Assembly (NCBI GenBank): GCA_021325375.1
Contig: JAJPHG010000011.1
Location: 124,001 to 188,000, forward strand
DNA: 64,000 nt
Source of the DNA: Alphaproteobacteria bacterium
Lineage (GTDB): Bacteria > Pseudomonadota > Alphaproteobacteria > Micropepsales > Micropepsaceae
Reading direction: 5' to 3'
Part shown: positions 55,569 through 64,000 of the stretch, one piece after another
Layout of the letters: the number at the start of each line of letters is the position of its first letter
Numbering within the stretch: the first letter of the stretch is position 1
The notes under the pieces: generated by a model
Told to the model about the DNA's origin: nothing
What the model saw: only the letters and a program-made list of their open reading frames with translations
The model's database searches: none
Made by a program: the position numbers and the translations under genes

Positions 55569-56789
55569 CTAAGCCGCCTTCGTCTCCGTCCTTGCTCCAA
55601 ACACGCGCGCCAGACGCGCGGCCACGCGGGGAGCGGTGAATTCCGAGCCGACCATGAAGCGCATCAAGGGGCCGAAGCTCTCGATGGCGGCGGAGCCGAC
55701 GGCATAGATGTTCGCGACCGGCGTCTCGAAGCTGTCGCTCAGGATCGGCGTGCCGTCGGCGAGGATCATGCGCTCGCAGAGGTGCTTGGCCAGGAAGGGC
55801 AGGCGGCGCATGTCGGCGCGATAGCCGGTCGCGGCGATGACGTGGTCGAACGTGAGCGTCTCCTCGCCCGTCCCGTCCTTCAGCGTCAGCGCGACGCGGC
55901 CGTCCTTGGCCTCGGCCTTCTTCAGCGCGCGGCCGAGCGACATGGGGATCACGCCCTCGACCTTCTCCTTCATGAACCAGCCGGCGGCGGGATGCATATG
56001 GCTGTCGATGGCGCGGCGCTTCAAGGACGCGGGCAGGCGATAGAACATCGCCGGCGCCTCGGCGCAGAACAGCGACCGCCAGCCGCGGCCGATGCCCGAA
56101 GCGGGGCGCAGCGTGCGGCCGATCAGCGTCTCGTCGGAGGCGTCGGGGATCTTGTTGTATTCGACCTGGGGCGCGCGCGCGACGATGCGCACCTTGGCGC
56201 CTTCCTCATGCAGCAGGTGGGCGAGATCGATCGCCGAGGCACCGGCGCCGATCACCGCGACCTCTCTGCCTTTGAACTTCGCGACGTCGCGATGCGCGGC
56301 GCTGTGGGTGACGAGGTCCTTCGAAATTCCGGCGAAGACCTCCGGCATGCGCTCGAACCAGGAGATGCCGACGGCAAGCACGACCGCGCGCGCCTTGACC
56401 GTCTCGCCATTGTCGAGCGTAAGCCGGTAGTCGCCCGCCTCGCCGTCGAGGGCGGTGACGTCGTGGCGCTCCAGATGCGGCACATAGCGCGTCTGGAACC
56501 AGTTGGCGTAGCTGAGGAACGTCTCCAGCGTGACCGGGAGCGCCTGGTCGGCATAGGCAATGCCGTTCCTGCCGCACCAGGCCTTCAGCGTCGATTGCGG
56601 CGAGGGCGCCGACAGGTTCGACGCGAAGCCGTCCGATTTGAGCGTCATGTTCCTGGGCATGTGCTCGGACCAGGTCGTCATGGGCGTACCGAAGATCCGA
56701 TGGTCGACACCCTTCGCCGCCAGATGTGCCGCCAGCGAGAGACCGTGGGGCCCGGCTCCGATGATGGCGACGTCGCAAGTCTGTTTCAT
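55569..56789 (-). CDS. FAD/NAD(P)-dependent monooxygenase-like oxidoreductase
   Basis: A 406-aa two-dinucleotide-binding flavoprotein: FAD site CDVAIIGAGPHGLSLAAHLA at the N-terminus, a second Rossmann motif VAVIGAGASAIDLAHLL in the middle and the FMO/ornithine-hydroxylase-type ATGYRAD near the end. The start at 56789 has GGAGAG six nucleotides upstream. The substrate is unknown. Divergent from an ATP-grasp gene. Confidence 0.9.
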   Translation of the reverse strand: MKQTCDVAIIGAGPHGLSLAAHLAAKGVDHRIFGTPMTTWSEHMPRNMTLKSDGFASNLSAPSPQSTLKAWCGRNGIAYADQALPVTLETFLSYANWFQTRYVPHLERHDVTALDGEAGDYRLTLDNGETVKARAVVLAVGISWFERMPEVFAGISKDLVTHSAAHRDVAKFKGREVAVIGAGASAIDLAHLLHEEGAKVRIVARAPQVEYNKIPDASDETLIGRTLRPASGIGRGWRSLFCAEAPAMFYRLPASLKRRAIDSHMHPAAGWFMKEKVEGVIPMSLGRALKKAEAKDGRVALTLKDGTGEETLTFDHVIAATGYRADMRRLPFLAKHLCERMILADGTPILSDSFETPVANIYAVGSAAIESFGPLMRFMVGSEFTAPRVAARLARVFGARTETKAA

Positions 56790-56940
56790 TTTGCTCTCTC
56801 CGCATGTTCCGTTCCGGGACGCCTGTCCCACCGTGATCCGCGCACGGGGGCAAGGGCGCCGCACACGGGGGATGTTTCGAGATTCGTGCCAGGAACGGGA
56901 CATGCAGGAGGGTGTGGCGTTGCCCCTTCGGAATCCCGCG

Positions 56941-58182
56941 ATGACACGCAAGGTTCTGCTCGTCACCACCGTCGACTGGATGTCGACCGCGCGCTATGCC
57001 GGCGCCTTCAAGGCCGCGCAGTGGACGGTCGAGGCGCTCTCGCCCGCGAAAGCGCCCGTCGCGCTCAGCCGCTATGTCGACCGCCATCACCGCTACCACC
57101 CGCTTGGCGCGCTCGCCTGCCTGCGCAAGGCGATCGCGCGCGCCATGCCGGACCTGATCGTGCCCTGCGACGACCGCGCGGTGGGCCTGGCGCTGCGGCT
57201 TTATGCGAAGGAGGCGGAAGACTCTCCCACCAAGGCGCTGATCCGCCGCTCGCTGGGCGCGCCGGAGGAATTCGCCACGATCCTGTCGCGCGCGGGCTCG
57301 ATGCAGGCGGCCGCCGAGGCCGGTGTGCGGGTCCCTGAGACCATCGCGGTCGCGGACGCGGCGGCGCTGGAGGCATCCCTCGAACGGCTCGGCCTGCCCG
57401 CCGTGCTGAAGGCGGATGGGAGCTGGGGCGGCGACGGGGTGATCGTGGCCCATACCCGGGACGAGGCGCTGGCCGCCTTCGCCAAGCTCAAGCGTCCGGC
57501 CTCGCGCCTGCGCAATGTCGCGCGCGCGTGGCGCCGCAAGGACGCGCATTTCCTTCTCGCTGCGCTCAATCCGCCGGCGCGTGAGATCAGCGTGCAGAAA
57601 TTCGTGGGCGGGAGCTCCTCGGCAAGCGCGTTCGCGTGCTGGAAGGGCGAGATCGTCGGCGCGATCTATTACGACGTGCTCATCTCCGACGGCGCGATGG
57701 GCCCGCCCAACGTCATCCGCCGCGTCGATTGCCCGCAGATGGCGCAGGCCTCGCGCCTCATCGCCCGGCGCTTCGGCCTCAGCGGCATCTACGGCCTCGA
57801 TTTCATCCGCGACGAGACGGGTGCCGCGCATCTCATCGAGATCAATCCGCGCACCACGCAGGGCGGCACTTTGGCTTTCGGCGAAGGCCGCGATCTTGCC
57901 TCGGCGCTGGCGGCCTCAGTGATGCGCGCGCCTGCGTCGCGGCGCGACGCCATCCAAAGCGACGTCGTAGCCTTCTTCCCCAACGAATGGCAGCGCGACG
58001 CGGCCAGCCCCTATCTGGCGAGCGGCTATCACAACGTCCCCTGGGACGATCCCGCGGTGCTCAAGCAGTGCTTCGACTCGCTGCCGCTGGCAGGAGCGCC
58101 CTCGCGCCGCGCCGCGATCCAGGTGCTCCTCGCCAGCGCGCCCAAGCGCGAGATCGAGCGCCTGGCGCCGGTGTTCGGGTAG
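56941..58182 (+). CDS. ATP-grasp ligase-like protein
   Basis: A 413-aa protein. A preATP-grasp-like N-terminus (KVLLVTTVDWMSTARYAGAF) precedes an ATP-grasp fold with LPAVLKADGSWGGDGVIV and LIEINPRTTQGG (metal-binding Glu/Asn). A carboxylate-amine ligase is likely, substrate unknown. The ATG at 56941 is chosen; an in-frame ATG at 56902 has a better ribosome-binding site (AGGAACGGGAC) but adds 13 residues of low character. A palindromic repeat follows. Confidence 0.85.
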   Translation: MTRKVLLVTTVDWMSTARYAGAFKAAQWTVEALSPAKAPVALSRYVDRHHRYHPLGALACLRKAIARAMPDLIVPCDDRAVGLALRLYAKEAEDSPTKALIRRSLGAPEEFATILSRAGSMQAAAEAGVRVPETIAVADAAALEASLERLGLPAVLKADGSWGGDGVIVAHTRDEALAAFAKLKRPASRLRNVARAWRRKDAHFLLAALNPPAREISVQKFVGGSSSASAFACWKGEIVGAIYYDVLISDGAMGPPNVIRRVDCPQMAQASRLIARRFGLSGIYGLDFIRDETGAAHLIEINPRTTQGGTLAFGEGRDLASALAASVMRAPASRRDAIQSDVVAFFPNEWQRDAASPYLASGYHNVPWDDPAVLKQCFDSLPLAGAPSRRAAIQVLLASAPKREIERLAPVFG

Positions 58183-58190
58183 AAAAAATT

Positions 58191-58328
58191 GTCATCCCCG
58201 GCGAGCATCGGCGCGTAGCGTCGATGCGAGGGAAGGGGACCCAGGTGGATAGACCGGTCTCGATCTATCCACCTGGGTTCCCTTCCCTCGAACCGCTTGC
58301 GTTGCAAGCGGTCCTCGCCGGGAATGAC
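58191..58328. repeat. Palindromic repeat, copy 2 of 3
   Basis: 138 bp, GTCATCCCCGGC at one end and GCCGGGAATGAC at the other, with the same inner inverted pair (GGGGACCCAGGTGGAT / ATCCACCTGGGTTCCC) as copy 1. It separates the convergent ATP-grasp and ferritin-like genes. Confidence 0.85.
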
Positions 58329-58339
58329 AAGAAGGGCTT

Positions 58340-59434
58340 TCAGCTCGCCGCGATGCCGGCCTGGATGGTCGAGCGGATGTGGTCGCGCCGCGCGTCGAGC
58401 TCGCGTGCGATGGTGTCGTCGTTCTTCTGCAAGGCTTCCACGTCGGTGTCGGCATAGTCGAGGACGCCCATCTCGGCATAGCCCTTGCGCACCTTCTCGC
58501 CCCACAGCCCGATGTCCTTGACGATCGGCACGATGCGCATGAAGAGGCCGTTGCGGAACGTCTTCATCAAGGGCGAGTTGTACTGGAAATCCACGCATTC
58601 CTGCACGGGCAGGCCAAGCGTCTCCCACACCTCGCGCGCCTCGAAGCGGTCGCGCATCAGATAGCAGGCCTCGATCAGGAACTCCTCGCGCTCGTCGCGT
58701 TCCTTTTGCGTCAGCTGCGGATAGTAGTCGCGCAGCGCCAGCCGCCCGAAGGCGACGTGGCGGCTCTCGTCCTGCATCACATAGGCGTTGACCTGCTGCG
58801 CCAGCGGGTTCTGCGCATAGTCGCGCGTCGTCTGGAAGGCGGCGAGCGCCAGCCCCTCGATCACCACCTGCATGCCGAGATAGGTCATGTCCCAGCGGCT
58901 GTCGCGCAAGGTCTGGTCGATCAGCTCGCGCAAGGGCGGGGTGATCTGATAGGCGACGCCGAATTTCGCCAGCAGCATGCGGTAGGATTCGACGTGCCGC
59001 GCCTCGTCGATCACCTGCGTCGAGGCGTAGAATTTGGAATCGACGTCGGGCACCTGCGTCACGATCTTCGCCGCGCAGATCAGCGCGCCCTGCTCTCCTT
59101 GCATGAACTGGCTGAGCTGCCAGGCCTGGAAGTGGCGGCGCGCCTGCGCCTTCTCCTTCGCCGGCATGTTCTTGTAGAGGTCCATGCCGGCGATGGGCAG
59201 CATCTCCTCAGGCAATTGCTGCGGGTTCTCCTCGTCGAGCTCCTGGCTCCAGTCGATGCGCGTGGTCGCGTCCCACTGGAACTCCTTGCCCTTCTGGTAG
59301 AGGCCCATCATGCCGGCGCGGCCGGTGTCGTAGACCCAGTTGAAGCAGGCGTCGTAGTTCTGCGGCACGGTCCAGGTCGTGTCCGACAGCGCTTCGGTAT
59401 AGAGCGACGCGAAATTCGTCGGCGTTTTGGTCAT
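58340..59434 (-). CDS. Ferritin-like di-iron protein (AurF/R2-like)
   Basis: A 364-aa helical protein with two DExRH-type motifs (VIDEARHVESY and MQDESRHVAFG), the carboxylate-histidine ligands of a di-iron centre, preceded by helices with GEQGALICAAKIV. It may be an oxygenase or a ferritin-like oxidase; the substrate is unknown. The start at 59434 has AAGGAGG seven nucleotides upstream. A permease gene ends 32 nt upstream of that start, on the same strand. Confidence 0.85.
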   Translation of the reverse strand: MTKTPTNFASLYTEALSDTTWTVPQNYDACFNWVYDTGRAGMMGLYQKGKEFQWDATTRIDWSQELDEENPQQLPEEMLPIAGMDLYKNMPAKEKAQARRHFQAWQLSQFMQGEQGALICAAKIVTQVPDVDSKFYASTQVIDEARHVESYRMLLAKFGVAYQITPPLRELIDQTLRDSRWDMTYLGMQVVIEGLALAAFQTTRDYAQNPLAQQVNAYVMQDESRHVAFGRLALRDYYPQLTQKERDEREEFLIEACYLMRDRFEAREVWETLGLPVQECVDFQYNSPLMKTFRNGLFMRIVPIVKDIGLWGEKVRKGYAEMGVLDYADTDVEALQKNDDTIARELDARRDHIRSTIQAGIAAS

Positions 59435-59466
59435 GGGCGCATCCTCCTTAAGGAGCGCCTTCAAGG

Positions 59467-60894
59467 CTAAGCCTGCGCGTTCGCCCGGGCAAGGCGGCTG
59501 GCGCGCATTCCGTAGAGGAAATAAAGCACCAGCCCGATGCCGTTCCAGATCACGAACCACCACTGCGTGAATTGCGGCAGCCCGTTCAGGAACAGATAGA
59601 GGCAGCCCACGACGCAGACCGGTCCCACCACCCAGGGCAGCGGCGTGCGGAACGCGCGCACGCGGCCGGGATCGCGCACGCGCAAGGTCATCATGCACAC
59701 CGCCACCGCGATGAAGGCGCACAGCGTCCCCGCATTGGCGAGCAGCGCGATCTTGTCCAGCGGCACGACCGCGGCGATCAGCGCGACCACGATGCCGGTG
59801 AGCACCGTCATCAGCACCGGCGTGCCGCGCGTCTTGTGGACCCGGGCGAGGCGCTCGGGCAAAAGCCCGTCACGCGCCATCACGAAGAAGATGCGGCTCT
59901 GGCCGTACATCAGGACGAGGATGACGGTGGGAAGGGCCACGATCGCCGCACCCGCGACGATCTGCGCCGCCATGCCGTGGTTCAACGAGTTCAGGATATA
60001 GACCAGCGGCGCGCCGGTCTTGGCGAAGTCGGAAAAGTACGAGGCGCCGAGCGCCGCCGCCGCGACCGCCATGTAGATCGTCGTGCACACCACCATCGAG
60101 CCCACGATGCCGATGGTGAGGTTGCGTCCGGGGTTCTTCGTCTCCTCCGCCGCGGTCGAGACCGCGTCGAAGCCGTAGAACGCGAAGAAGATCAGCGCCG
60201 CCGCCGCCAGCACGCCGCGCTTGACGCCGTCCGGATCGACATGGGCGCTGTAGCCGAACGGCGCGAAGGGATGGAAGCGGCCGATGTCGAAGGCCTGCGC
60301 CGTCAGCACGACGAAGAGCAGCAGCGCCGCCAGCTTGATGCCGACGAGCACGAGGTTGACCGTCGCGCTCTCGCGCGTGCCGATGACGAGCAGCAGCGTG
60401 ACCGCGGCGGAGATCAGGATCGCCGGCACGTCGAGGATGCCGCCGCTCATCCAGCCGTGCAGGAACGCGTCGGGTACGGGCCAGCCCAGATAGTGGATGA
60501 ACTCGCTCACATGCGAGGACCAGCCGACCGCCACGGCCGACGCCGCCACCATGTATTCCAGGATCAGGCTCCAGCCCACGATCCAGGCGAGCCCCTCGCC
60601 CAGCACCGCATAGCTGTAGGTATAGGCGCTGCCCGCGACCGGGATCATGGTCGCCATCTCGGCGTAGCAGAACGCGGCACAGGCGCAGATCACGCCGCAG
60701 ATCAGGAACGAGAGGATGACCGCGGGTCCGGCAAGGCCCGCCCCGATACCCGTCAAGGTATAGATGCCGGTGCCGACGATGGCGCCGACGCCGATGGCGA
60801 CGAGGTGCGGCCAGCCCAGCGTGGCTTTGAGCCGGTGGGAGCCTTCGAGCTTGATGCTCGCCTCGATCGTCTTGCGGCGCGTGATGGCGTTCAT
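59467..60894 (-). CDS. APC-family amino-acid permease (cationic amino-acid transporter type)
   Basis: Inner-membrane transporter, 475 aa, about 12-14 helices. The first helix carries the APC motif AIGVGAIVGTGIYTLTG, followed by a helix with FCYAEMATMIPVAGSAYTY. The start MNAITRRKTIEASI at 60894 has GGGGGA six nucleotides upstream; 60918 would add 8 residues. Substrate likely an amino acid. It is upstream of the di-iron gene on the same strand. Confidence 0.92.
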   Translation of the reverse strand: MNAITRRKTIEASIKLEGSHRLKATLGWPHLVAIGVGAIVGTGIYTLTGIGAGLAGPAVILSFLICGVICACAAFCYAEMATMIPVAGSAYTYSYAVLGEGLAWIVGWSLILEYMVAASAVAVGWSSHVSEFIHYLGWPVPDAFLHGWMSGGILDVPAILISAAVTLLLVIGTRESATVNLVLVGIKLAALLLFVVLTAQAFDIGRFHPFAPFGYSAHVDPDGVKRGVLAAAALIFFAFYGFDAVSTAAEETKNPGRNLTIGIVGSMVVCTTIYMAVAAAALGASYFSDFAKTGAPLVYILNSLNHGMAAQIVAGAAIVALPTVILVLMYGQSRIFFVMARDGLLPERLARVHKTRGTPVLMTVLTGIVVALIAAVVPLDKIALLANAGTLCAFIAVAVCMMTLRVRDPGRVRAFRTPLPWVVGPVCVVGCLYLFLNGLPQFTQWWFVIWNGIGLVLYFLYGMRASRLARANAQA

Positions 60895-60952
60895 GTCGTC
60901 CCCCTTGAGGTGCGGCACGCTAGGGCAAATTGCGTTCTATTGAAATCGAGAT

Positions 60953-61082
60953 GTCATTCCCGGCGAACATCGATGCGACAGCATCGATGTGAGGGAAGGG
61001 AAACCAGGGCAACAAGCGCGGAGCCCAGTCCCCTGGTTTCCCTTCCCCTCGCATCGCTTCGCGATGCTCGGCCGGGAATGAC
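60953..61082. repeat. Palindromic repeat, copy 3 of 3
   Basis: 130 bp from GTCATTCCCGGC to GCCGGGAATGAC with inner inverted pairs (GGGAAACCAGGG / CCCTGGTTTCCC). The core sequence differs more from copies 1 and 2, but the ends and layout are the same. It lies in the intergenic region between the divergent permease and DUF885 genes. Confidence 0.8.
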
Positions 61083-61150
61083 AAGGTGGGAATGACAGGG
61101 AGCCCACACCCGCGCTACGGTCCTGTCCGTTGCGATGCAGGGGAATACAC

Positions 61151-62911
61151 ATGAATGTGCTTCTGGCCGGATGCGCGGCCATGGTGCTGATGGCGGTCGC
61201 GGGGCCGGCGGTTGCCGCGGCTGCGAAGACGGGGTCCGCGGACGAGCGGTTCAAAGCTCTTTATACGGCCGAATGGAAGTGGCGCGAGGACCAGTTCGCG
61301 GGCGGCGAGGACGACGTCAAGGAGATCGCCGACCACCTGATCAAGGTCGACCCCGCGACCCAGGAGACGCGGCTGCATTACTGGGAGAAGACGCTTAAGG
61401 GCCTCGAGGCCATCCCCCGCGCCAAGCTCTCCGCCGCCAACCAGGTCAATTACGACGTCTACAAGCCGCAGCTCCAGGTCCTGATCGCGGACCAGAAGTT
61501 CCGTACCTTCGAGATGCCGGCCAATTCCGACACCACGTTCTGGACCGACCTGGGCTACACCGCGCGCCAGGATTTCCGCAATCTGAAGGACTACCAGCAC
61601 TGGATCCTCCAGATGCGCGACGTGCCGCGCTATTTCCACGAGCAGATGGACGAGATGCGCGCCGGCCTCAAGCGCGGCTTCACGCCTGCGCAGGTGACGC
61701 TGCAGGGCCGCGACGCCTCGATCCGCAACGTCGTCGACGCCAAGCCCGAGGACTCGCTCTTCTACACGCCGTTCAAGACCATGCCCGGCATCGCGCCGGA
61801 CGAGCAGACCAAGCTCCGCGCCGAGGCGGTCACGGTGATCCGGACGGTCGTGCAGCCGGCCTATGGCGAGCTGCTCAAATTCTGGAACGGGGAATACGTG
61901 CCGGGCGCGCGCAAGACGCTGGCCGCGGACGATCTCCCCGACGGCAAGGCGTACTACCGCCAGCAGATCATCGAATACACCACGCTCGACATGGACCCGG
62001 CCGAGATCCACAAGCTCGGCGAGCAGGAAGTGGCCTCGCTCCACGCGCAGATGGTCGATGCGATGAAGCAGACGGGTTTCAAAGGCGACTTCCCCGCCTT
62101 CCAGGAATTCCTGCGCAGCGATCCGCAATTCTATGCCAAGAGCCCCCAAGAGCTTCTCGACAAGGCGGCGTGGATCGCCAAGAAGTTCGACGGCAAGGCG
62201 GCGCTCTATTTCGGACGCCTTCCGCGCGCGCGCTTCGCGATCAAGCCGGTGCCCGACGACCTGGCGCCGTTCTATACGTCGGGGCGCGGCGGGCCGGGCG
62301 TCTATCTCGTCAACACCTACGACCTGCCGCATCGCCCGCTGTTCAATCTGACCGCGATGACCTTGCACGAAAGCGCGCCTGGCCACGCGTTCCAGATGTC
62401 GCTCGCGGCCGAGGGCAAGGAGCTGCCGGAATTCCGCCGCTACTCCTACATCTCGGCCTTCGGCGAAGGCTGGGCGCTCTATTGCGAATATCTGGGCGAC
62501 GAGATGGGGATGTACGACACGCCCTACGACCGCTTCGGCTATCTCGGCTGGCAGATCTGGCGCGCGGCGCGGCTCGTCGTCGACACCGGCATCCACTCCC
62601 AAGGTTGGACGCGCGAGCAGGCGATCGCCTATATGCGCCAATACACGGCGCTTCCCGATCACGAGATCGAGACCGAGGTCGACCGCTACATCGCCTGGCC
62701 GGGCCAGGCGCTCTCCTATTACCTGGGCGAGATGGCGATCAAGAAAGCGCGCGCGAAGGCGCAAAGCGCGCTCGGCTCCAAGTTCAACCTGCGCGCCTTC
62801 CACGACACGGTCCTCTCTCTCGGCTCCGTGCCGCTGCCGGTGCTGGAAGCCCGCATCGACCGCTTCATCGCGGAGGGCGGCAAAGGTCCGTACCCGGACG
62901 AGGAGAAGTAG
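61151..62911 (+). CDS. DUF885-family exported protein (putative peptidase)
   Basis: A 586-aa protein with a signal peptide (MNVLLAGCAAMVLMAVAGPAVA). The C-terminal half has LHESAPGHAFQMSLA and a following FGEGWALYCEYLGDEMG, the HExxxGH plus Glu pattern of this family, which resembles zinc peptidases. It is expected in the periplasm. The start at 61151 follows AGGGG; an upstream in-frame ATG at 61130 is less likely. Confidence 0.9.
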   Translation: MNVLLAGCAAMVLMAVAGPAVAAAAKTGSADERFKALYTAEWKWREDQFAGGEDDVKEIADHLIKVDPATQETRLHYWEKTLKGLEAIPRAKLSAANQVNYDVYKPQLQVLIADQKFRTFEMPANSDTTFWTDLGYTARQDFRNLKDYQHWILQMRDVPRYFHEQMDEMRAGLKRGFTPAQVTLQGRDASIRNVVDAKPEDSLFYTPFKTMPGIAPDEQTKLRAEAVTVIRTVVQPAYGELLKFWNGEYVPGARKTLAADDLPDGKAYYRQQIIEYTTLDMDPAEIHKLGEQEVASLHAQMVDAMKQTGFKGDFPAFQEFLRSDPQFYAKSPQELLDKAAWIAKKFDGKAALYFGRLPRARFAIKPVPDDLAPFYTSGRGGPGVYLVNTYDLPHRPLFNLTAMTLHESAPGHAFQMSLAAEGKELPEFRRYSYISAFGEGWALYCEYLGDEMGMYDTPYDRFGYLGWQIWRAARLVVDTGIHSQGWTREQAIAYMRQYTALPDHEIETEVDRYIAWPGQALSYYLGEMAIKKARAKAQSALGSKFNLRAFHDTVLSLGSVPLPVLEARIDRFIAEGGKGPYPDEEK

Positions 62912-62921
62912 GCGCGCCCAG

Positions 62922-63156
62922 GTGAGTGATCTTCTCCAAAGGATGAAGCGCAATCCCCAGGGCGATTGGGCGATGCGAGACGTCGAACAGATTTGCCGGG
63001 AGTACGGCATCTCGTGTCGACCGCCCAGTGGCGGCGGATCGCATTACAAGATATCGCATCCTTCGCAGCGTACCGTTTCGCCGTCCCATCAAGCCGGTGT
63101 ATATTCGCATGCTTACCCGTTTTATCGAGCGGGTTGGAGGCAACCGCGATGCGTAA
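62922..63156 (+). pseudogene. hicA: HicA-like toxin gene, frameshifted
   Basis: The frame from a GTG at 62922 reads a HicA-type start (RMKRNPQGDWAMRDVEQICR and PPSGGGSHYKISHPS, with the catalytic His in GSHYK). From about 63070-63080 the sequence continues in another frame as FRRPIKPVYIRMLTRFIERV, the normal HicA C-terminus, ending at 63156. The gene length is one base too long for a single frame. The toxin is therefore probably inactive unless this is a sequencing error. Confidence 0.75.
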
Positions 63157-63373
63157 CGATTATCCCGTCATTATCGAAACACTATCCGATGAGGATGGCG
63201 GCGGGTTCGTCGCGACCGTCCCGGATCTCCCCGGCTGCATGTCGGACGGGGCCACGCGGGAAGACGCGGCCCGCAACATCGCGGACGCGATCTCCGCATG
63301 GATAGAGGAAGCGACACGCCTTGGGCGGCCGGTGCCGGCGCCGTCGGTGCATCTCCTGCTTGCGGGCGAATAG
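63149..63373 (+). CDS. hicB: HicB-like antitoxin
   Basis: A 74-aa protein with the HicB pattern YPVIIETLSDEDGGGFVATV, PDLPGCMSDGATREDAARNI and AISAWIEEA. It overlaps the end of hicA by eight bases. It lacks a C-terminal DNA-binding domain, like other short HicB proteins. The reading frame is intact, unlike that of its toxin partner. Confidence 0.9.
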   Translation: MRNDYPVIIETLSDEDGGGFVATVPDLPGCMSDGATREDAARNIADAISAWIEEATRLGRPVPAPSVHLLLAGE

Positions 63374-63500
63374 AGGGCATTGCTGATCGTACGATCCTTG
63401 AAACGCCGATGCCTCTCGCCATCTCAGCTGGAGTTCCACGCGGAGGCACGCGGCTGAACGTTCGTTCTCGAATTGGGTCCGGCGCGAACGATCGCGCGCA

Positions 63501-63535
63501 GCCCAATTGAACCTCACGAATCGATTCAATTGGGC
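63501..63535. repeat. Inverted repeat between hicB and the P450 gene
   Basis: GCCCAATTGAA (63501-63511) and TTCAATTGGGC (63525-63535), perfect 11-bp arms with a 13-nt spacer. It could be an operator or terminator for the toxin-antitoxin unit. Nothing else is recognisable in 63374-63697. Confidence 0.5.
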
Positions 63536-63697
63536 GGGGGGTTCTGTACAGAAGCAGGAGGCGGCATCCCCCTCGAAATCCGCGGTTCAAATGGAGGTAG
63601 GCGGTTTTTCGCGAGCCCCCTACATCTGGTATACCGCCACGCAGTGACAAATCCTCAGCATCGCCCTACCGTTCCCACACGCCATCTGGAGGGTTGA

Positions 63698-64000
63698 ATG
63701 TCCGTTCACAGGAAAGAGGCCGGGACGCGTTCGCCCGCCTACGGCCTGCCGCTCGACAAGATCAATGTCGCCGATCCGGAGCTGTTCCGCAGCTATACGT
63801 TCTGGCCCTATTTCGAGCGGTTGCGCGCCGAGGACCCGGTGCATCTGTGCCCCGAGAGCGACTACGGCCCGTACTGGTCGGTGACCAAGTACAACGACAT
63901 CATGGCGGTGGACACCAACCATCAGGTCTTCTCCTCGGAAGCGAGCCTCGGCGGCATCACCATCCGCAACCAGCAGCAGGATTTCCCGCTGCCGATGTTC
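63698..64000 (+). CDS. Cytochrome P450, CYP153-like, 3' end beyond the window
   Basis: The first 101 residues of a P450: LPLDKINVADPELFRSYTFW, YFERLRAEDPVHLCPES, YGPYWSVTKYNDIMAVDTNH and VFSSEASLGG. This matches the N-terminus of CYP153 alkane/fatty-acid omega-hydroxylases as I know them. The heme-binding Cys loop is outside the window. CTGGAGGG lies eight nucleotides before the ATG. No ferredoxin gene is visible in the window. Confidence 0.85.
   Translation, partial: MSVHRKEAGTRSPAYGLPLDKINVADPELFRSYTFWPYFERLRAEDPVHLCPESDYGPYWSVTKYNDIMAVDTNHQVFSSEASLGGITIRNQQQDFPLPMF

Overview
The window is a high-GC alphaproteobacterial chromosome segment. The dnaK/dnaJ, maeB, mutS, leuC, priA and xerC genes, a CYP153-like P450, a heat-shock promoter of the alphaproteobacterial RpoH type and several families of palindromic intergenic repeats all fit. 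The genus cannot be fixed from sequence alone; a Rhizomicrobium/Micropepsaceae-like organism is a guess.

Left chromosomal part (1-26.36 kb). In order: dnaJ (cut by the window edge) and dnaK, a ParDE and an AbrB-VapC toxin-antitoxin pair, an M20 peptidase, a frameshifted malic enzyme, mutS, an S9 peptidase, a UspA protein, small membrane proteins, leuC, priA, a transaldolase-family gene, xerC, an MFS transporter, a three-gene phosphotransferase operon, and tRNA-Thr(CGT).

Genomic island (26.31-53.41 kb, about 27 kb). It sits in the 3' half of the tRNA-Thr gene and is bounded by a perfect 46-bp direct repeat (26314-26359 and 53360-53405), with a P4-type tyrosine integrase beside the right copy. 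It is modular. (a) A transfer/replication set: a Replic_Relax-like protein, an AlpA-like regulator, a tail-anchored protein, a TraD/VirD4-like ATPase, a second HerA/TraD-like ATPase and a AAA+ ATPase. (b) A nested 4-kb module bounded by inverted 28-bp dif-like sites (32378-32405 and 36319-36346), with its own short tyrosine recombinase, a DUF262+FRG pair, an RHH protein and a small membrane protein. (c) A Sel1-repeat protein, a lipoprotein, a RuvC-fold protein lacking its first Asp, with an XRE partner, and a large serine recombinase. (d) A ubiquitin-like cassette: XRE + ImmA regulators divergent from a two-domain multiubiquitin protein, a ThiF/E1-like enzyme and a DUF6527 protein, with DUF3644 next to it. 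(e) A nucleotide cassette: a MazG-like pyrophosphohydrolase, a kinase fused to an adenylosuccinate synthetase-like enzyme whose catalytic Asp position is Ser (as I recall for phage PurZ), and a free paralogous kinase, with a DUF7002 protein. Between (d) and (e) lies the 3' stub of a second HerA/TraD-like gene, which marks a cargo-exchange boundary.

Right chromosomal part (53.4-64 kb). A MASE1 histidine kinase, an FAD monooxygenase-like gene, an ATP-grasp gene, a ferritin-like di-iron protein, an amino-acid permease, a DUF885 protein, a HicAB pair with a frameshifted hicA, and the start of a CYP153-like P450. Three copies of one ~130-bp palindromic repeat (23.5, 58.2 and 61.0 kb) occur on both sides of the island and not inside it.

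The strongest candidates for undescribed biology are the PurZ-like/kinase/MazG cassette, the compact ubiquitin-like cassette, and the dif-like-site-bounded DUF262/FRG module.
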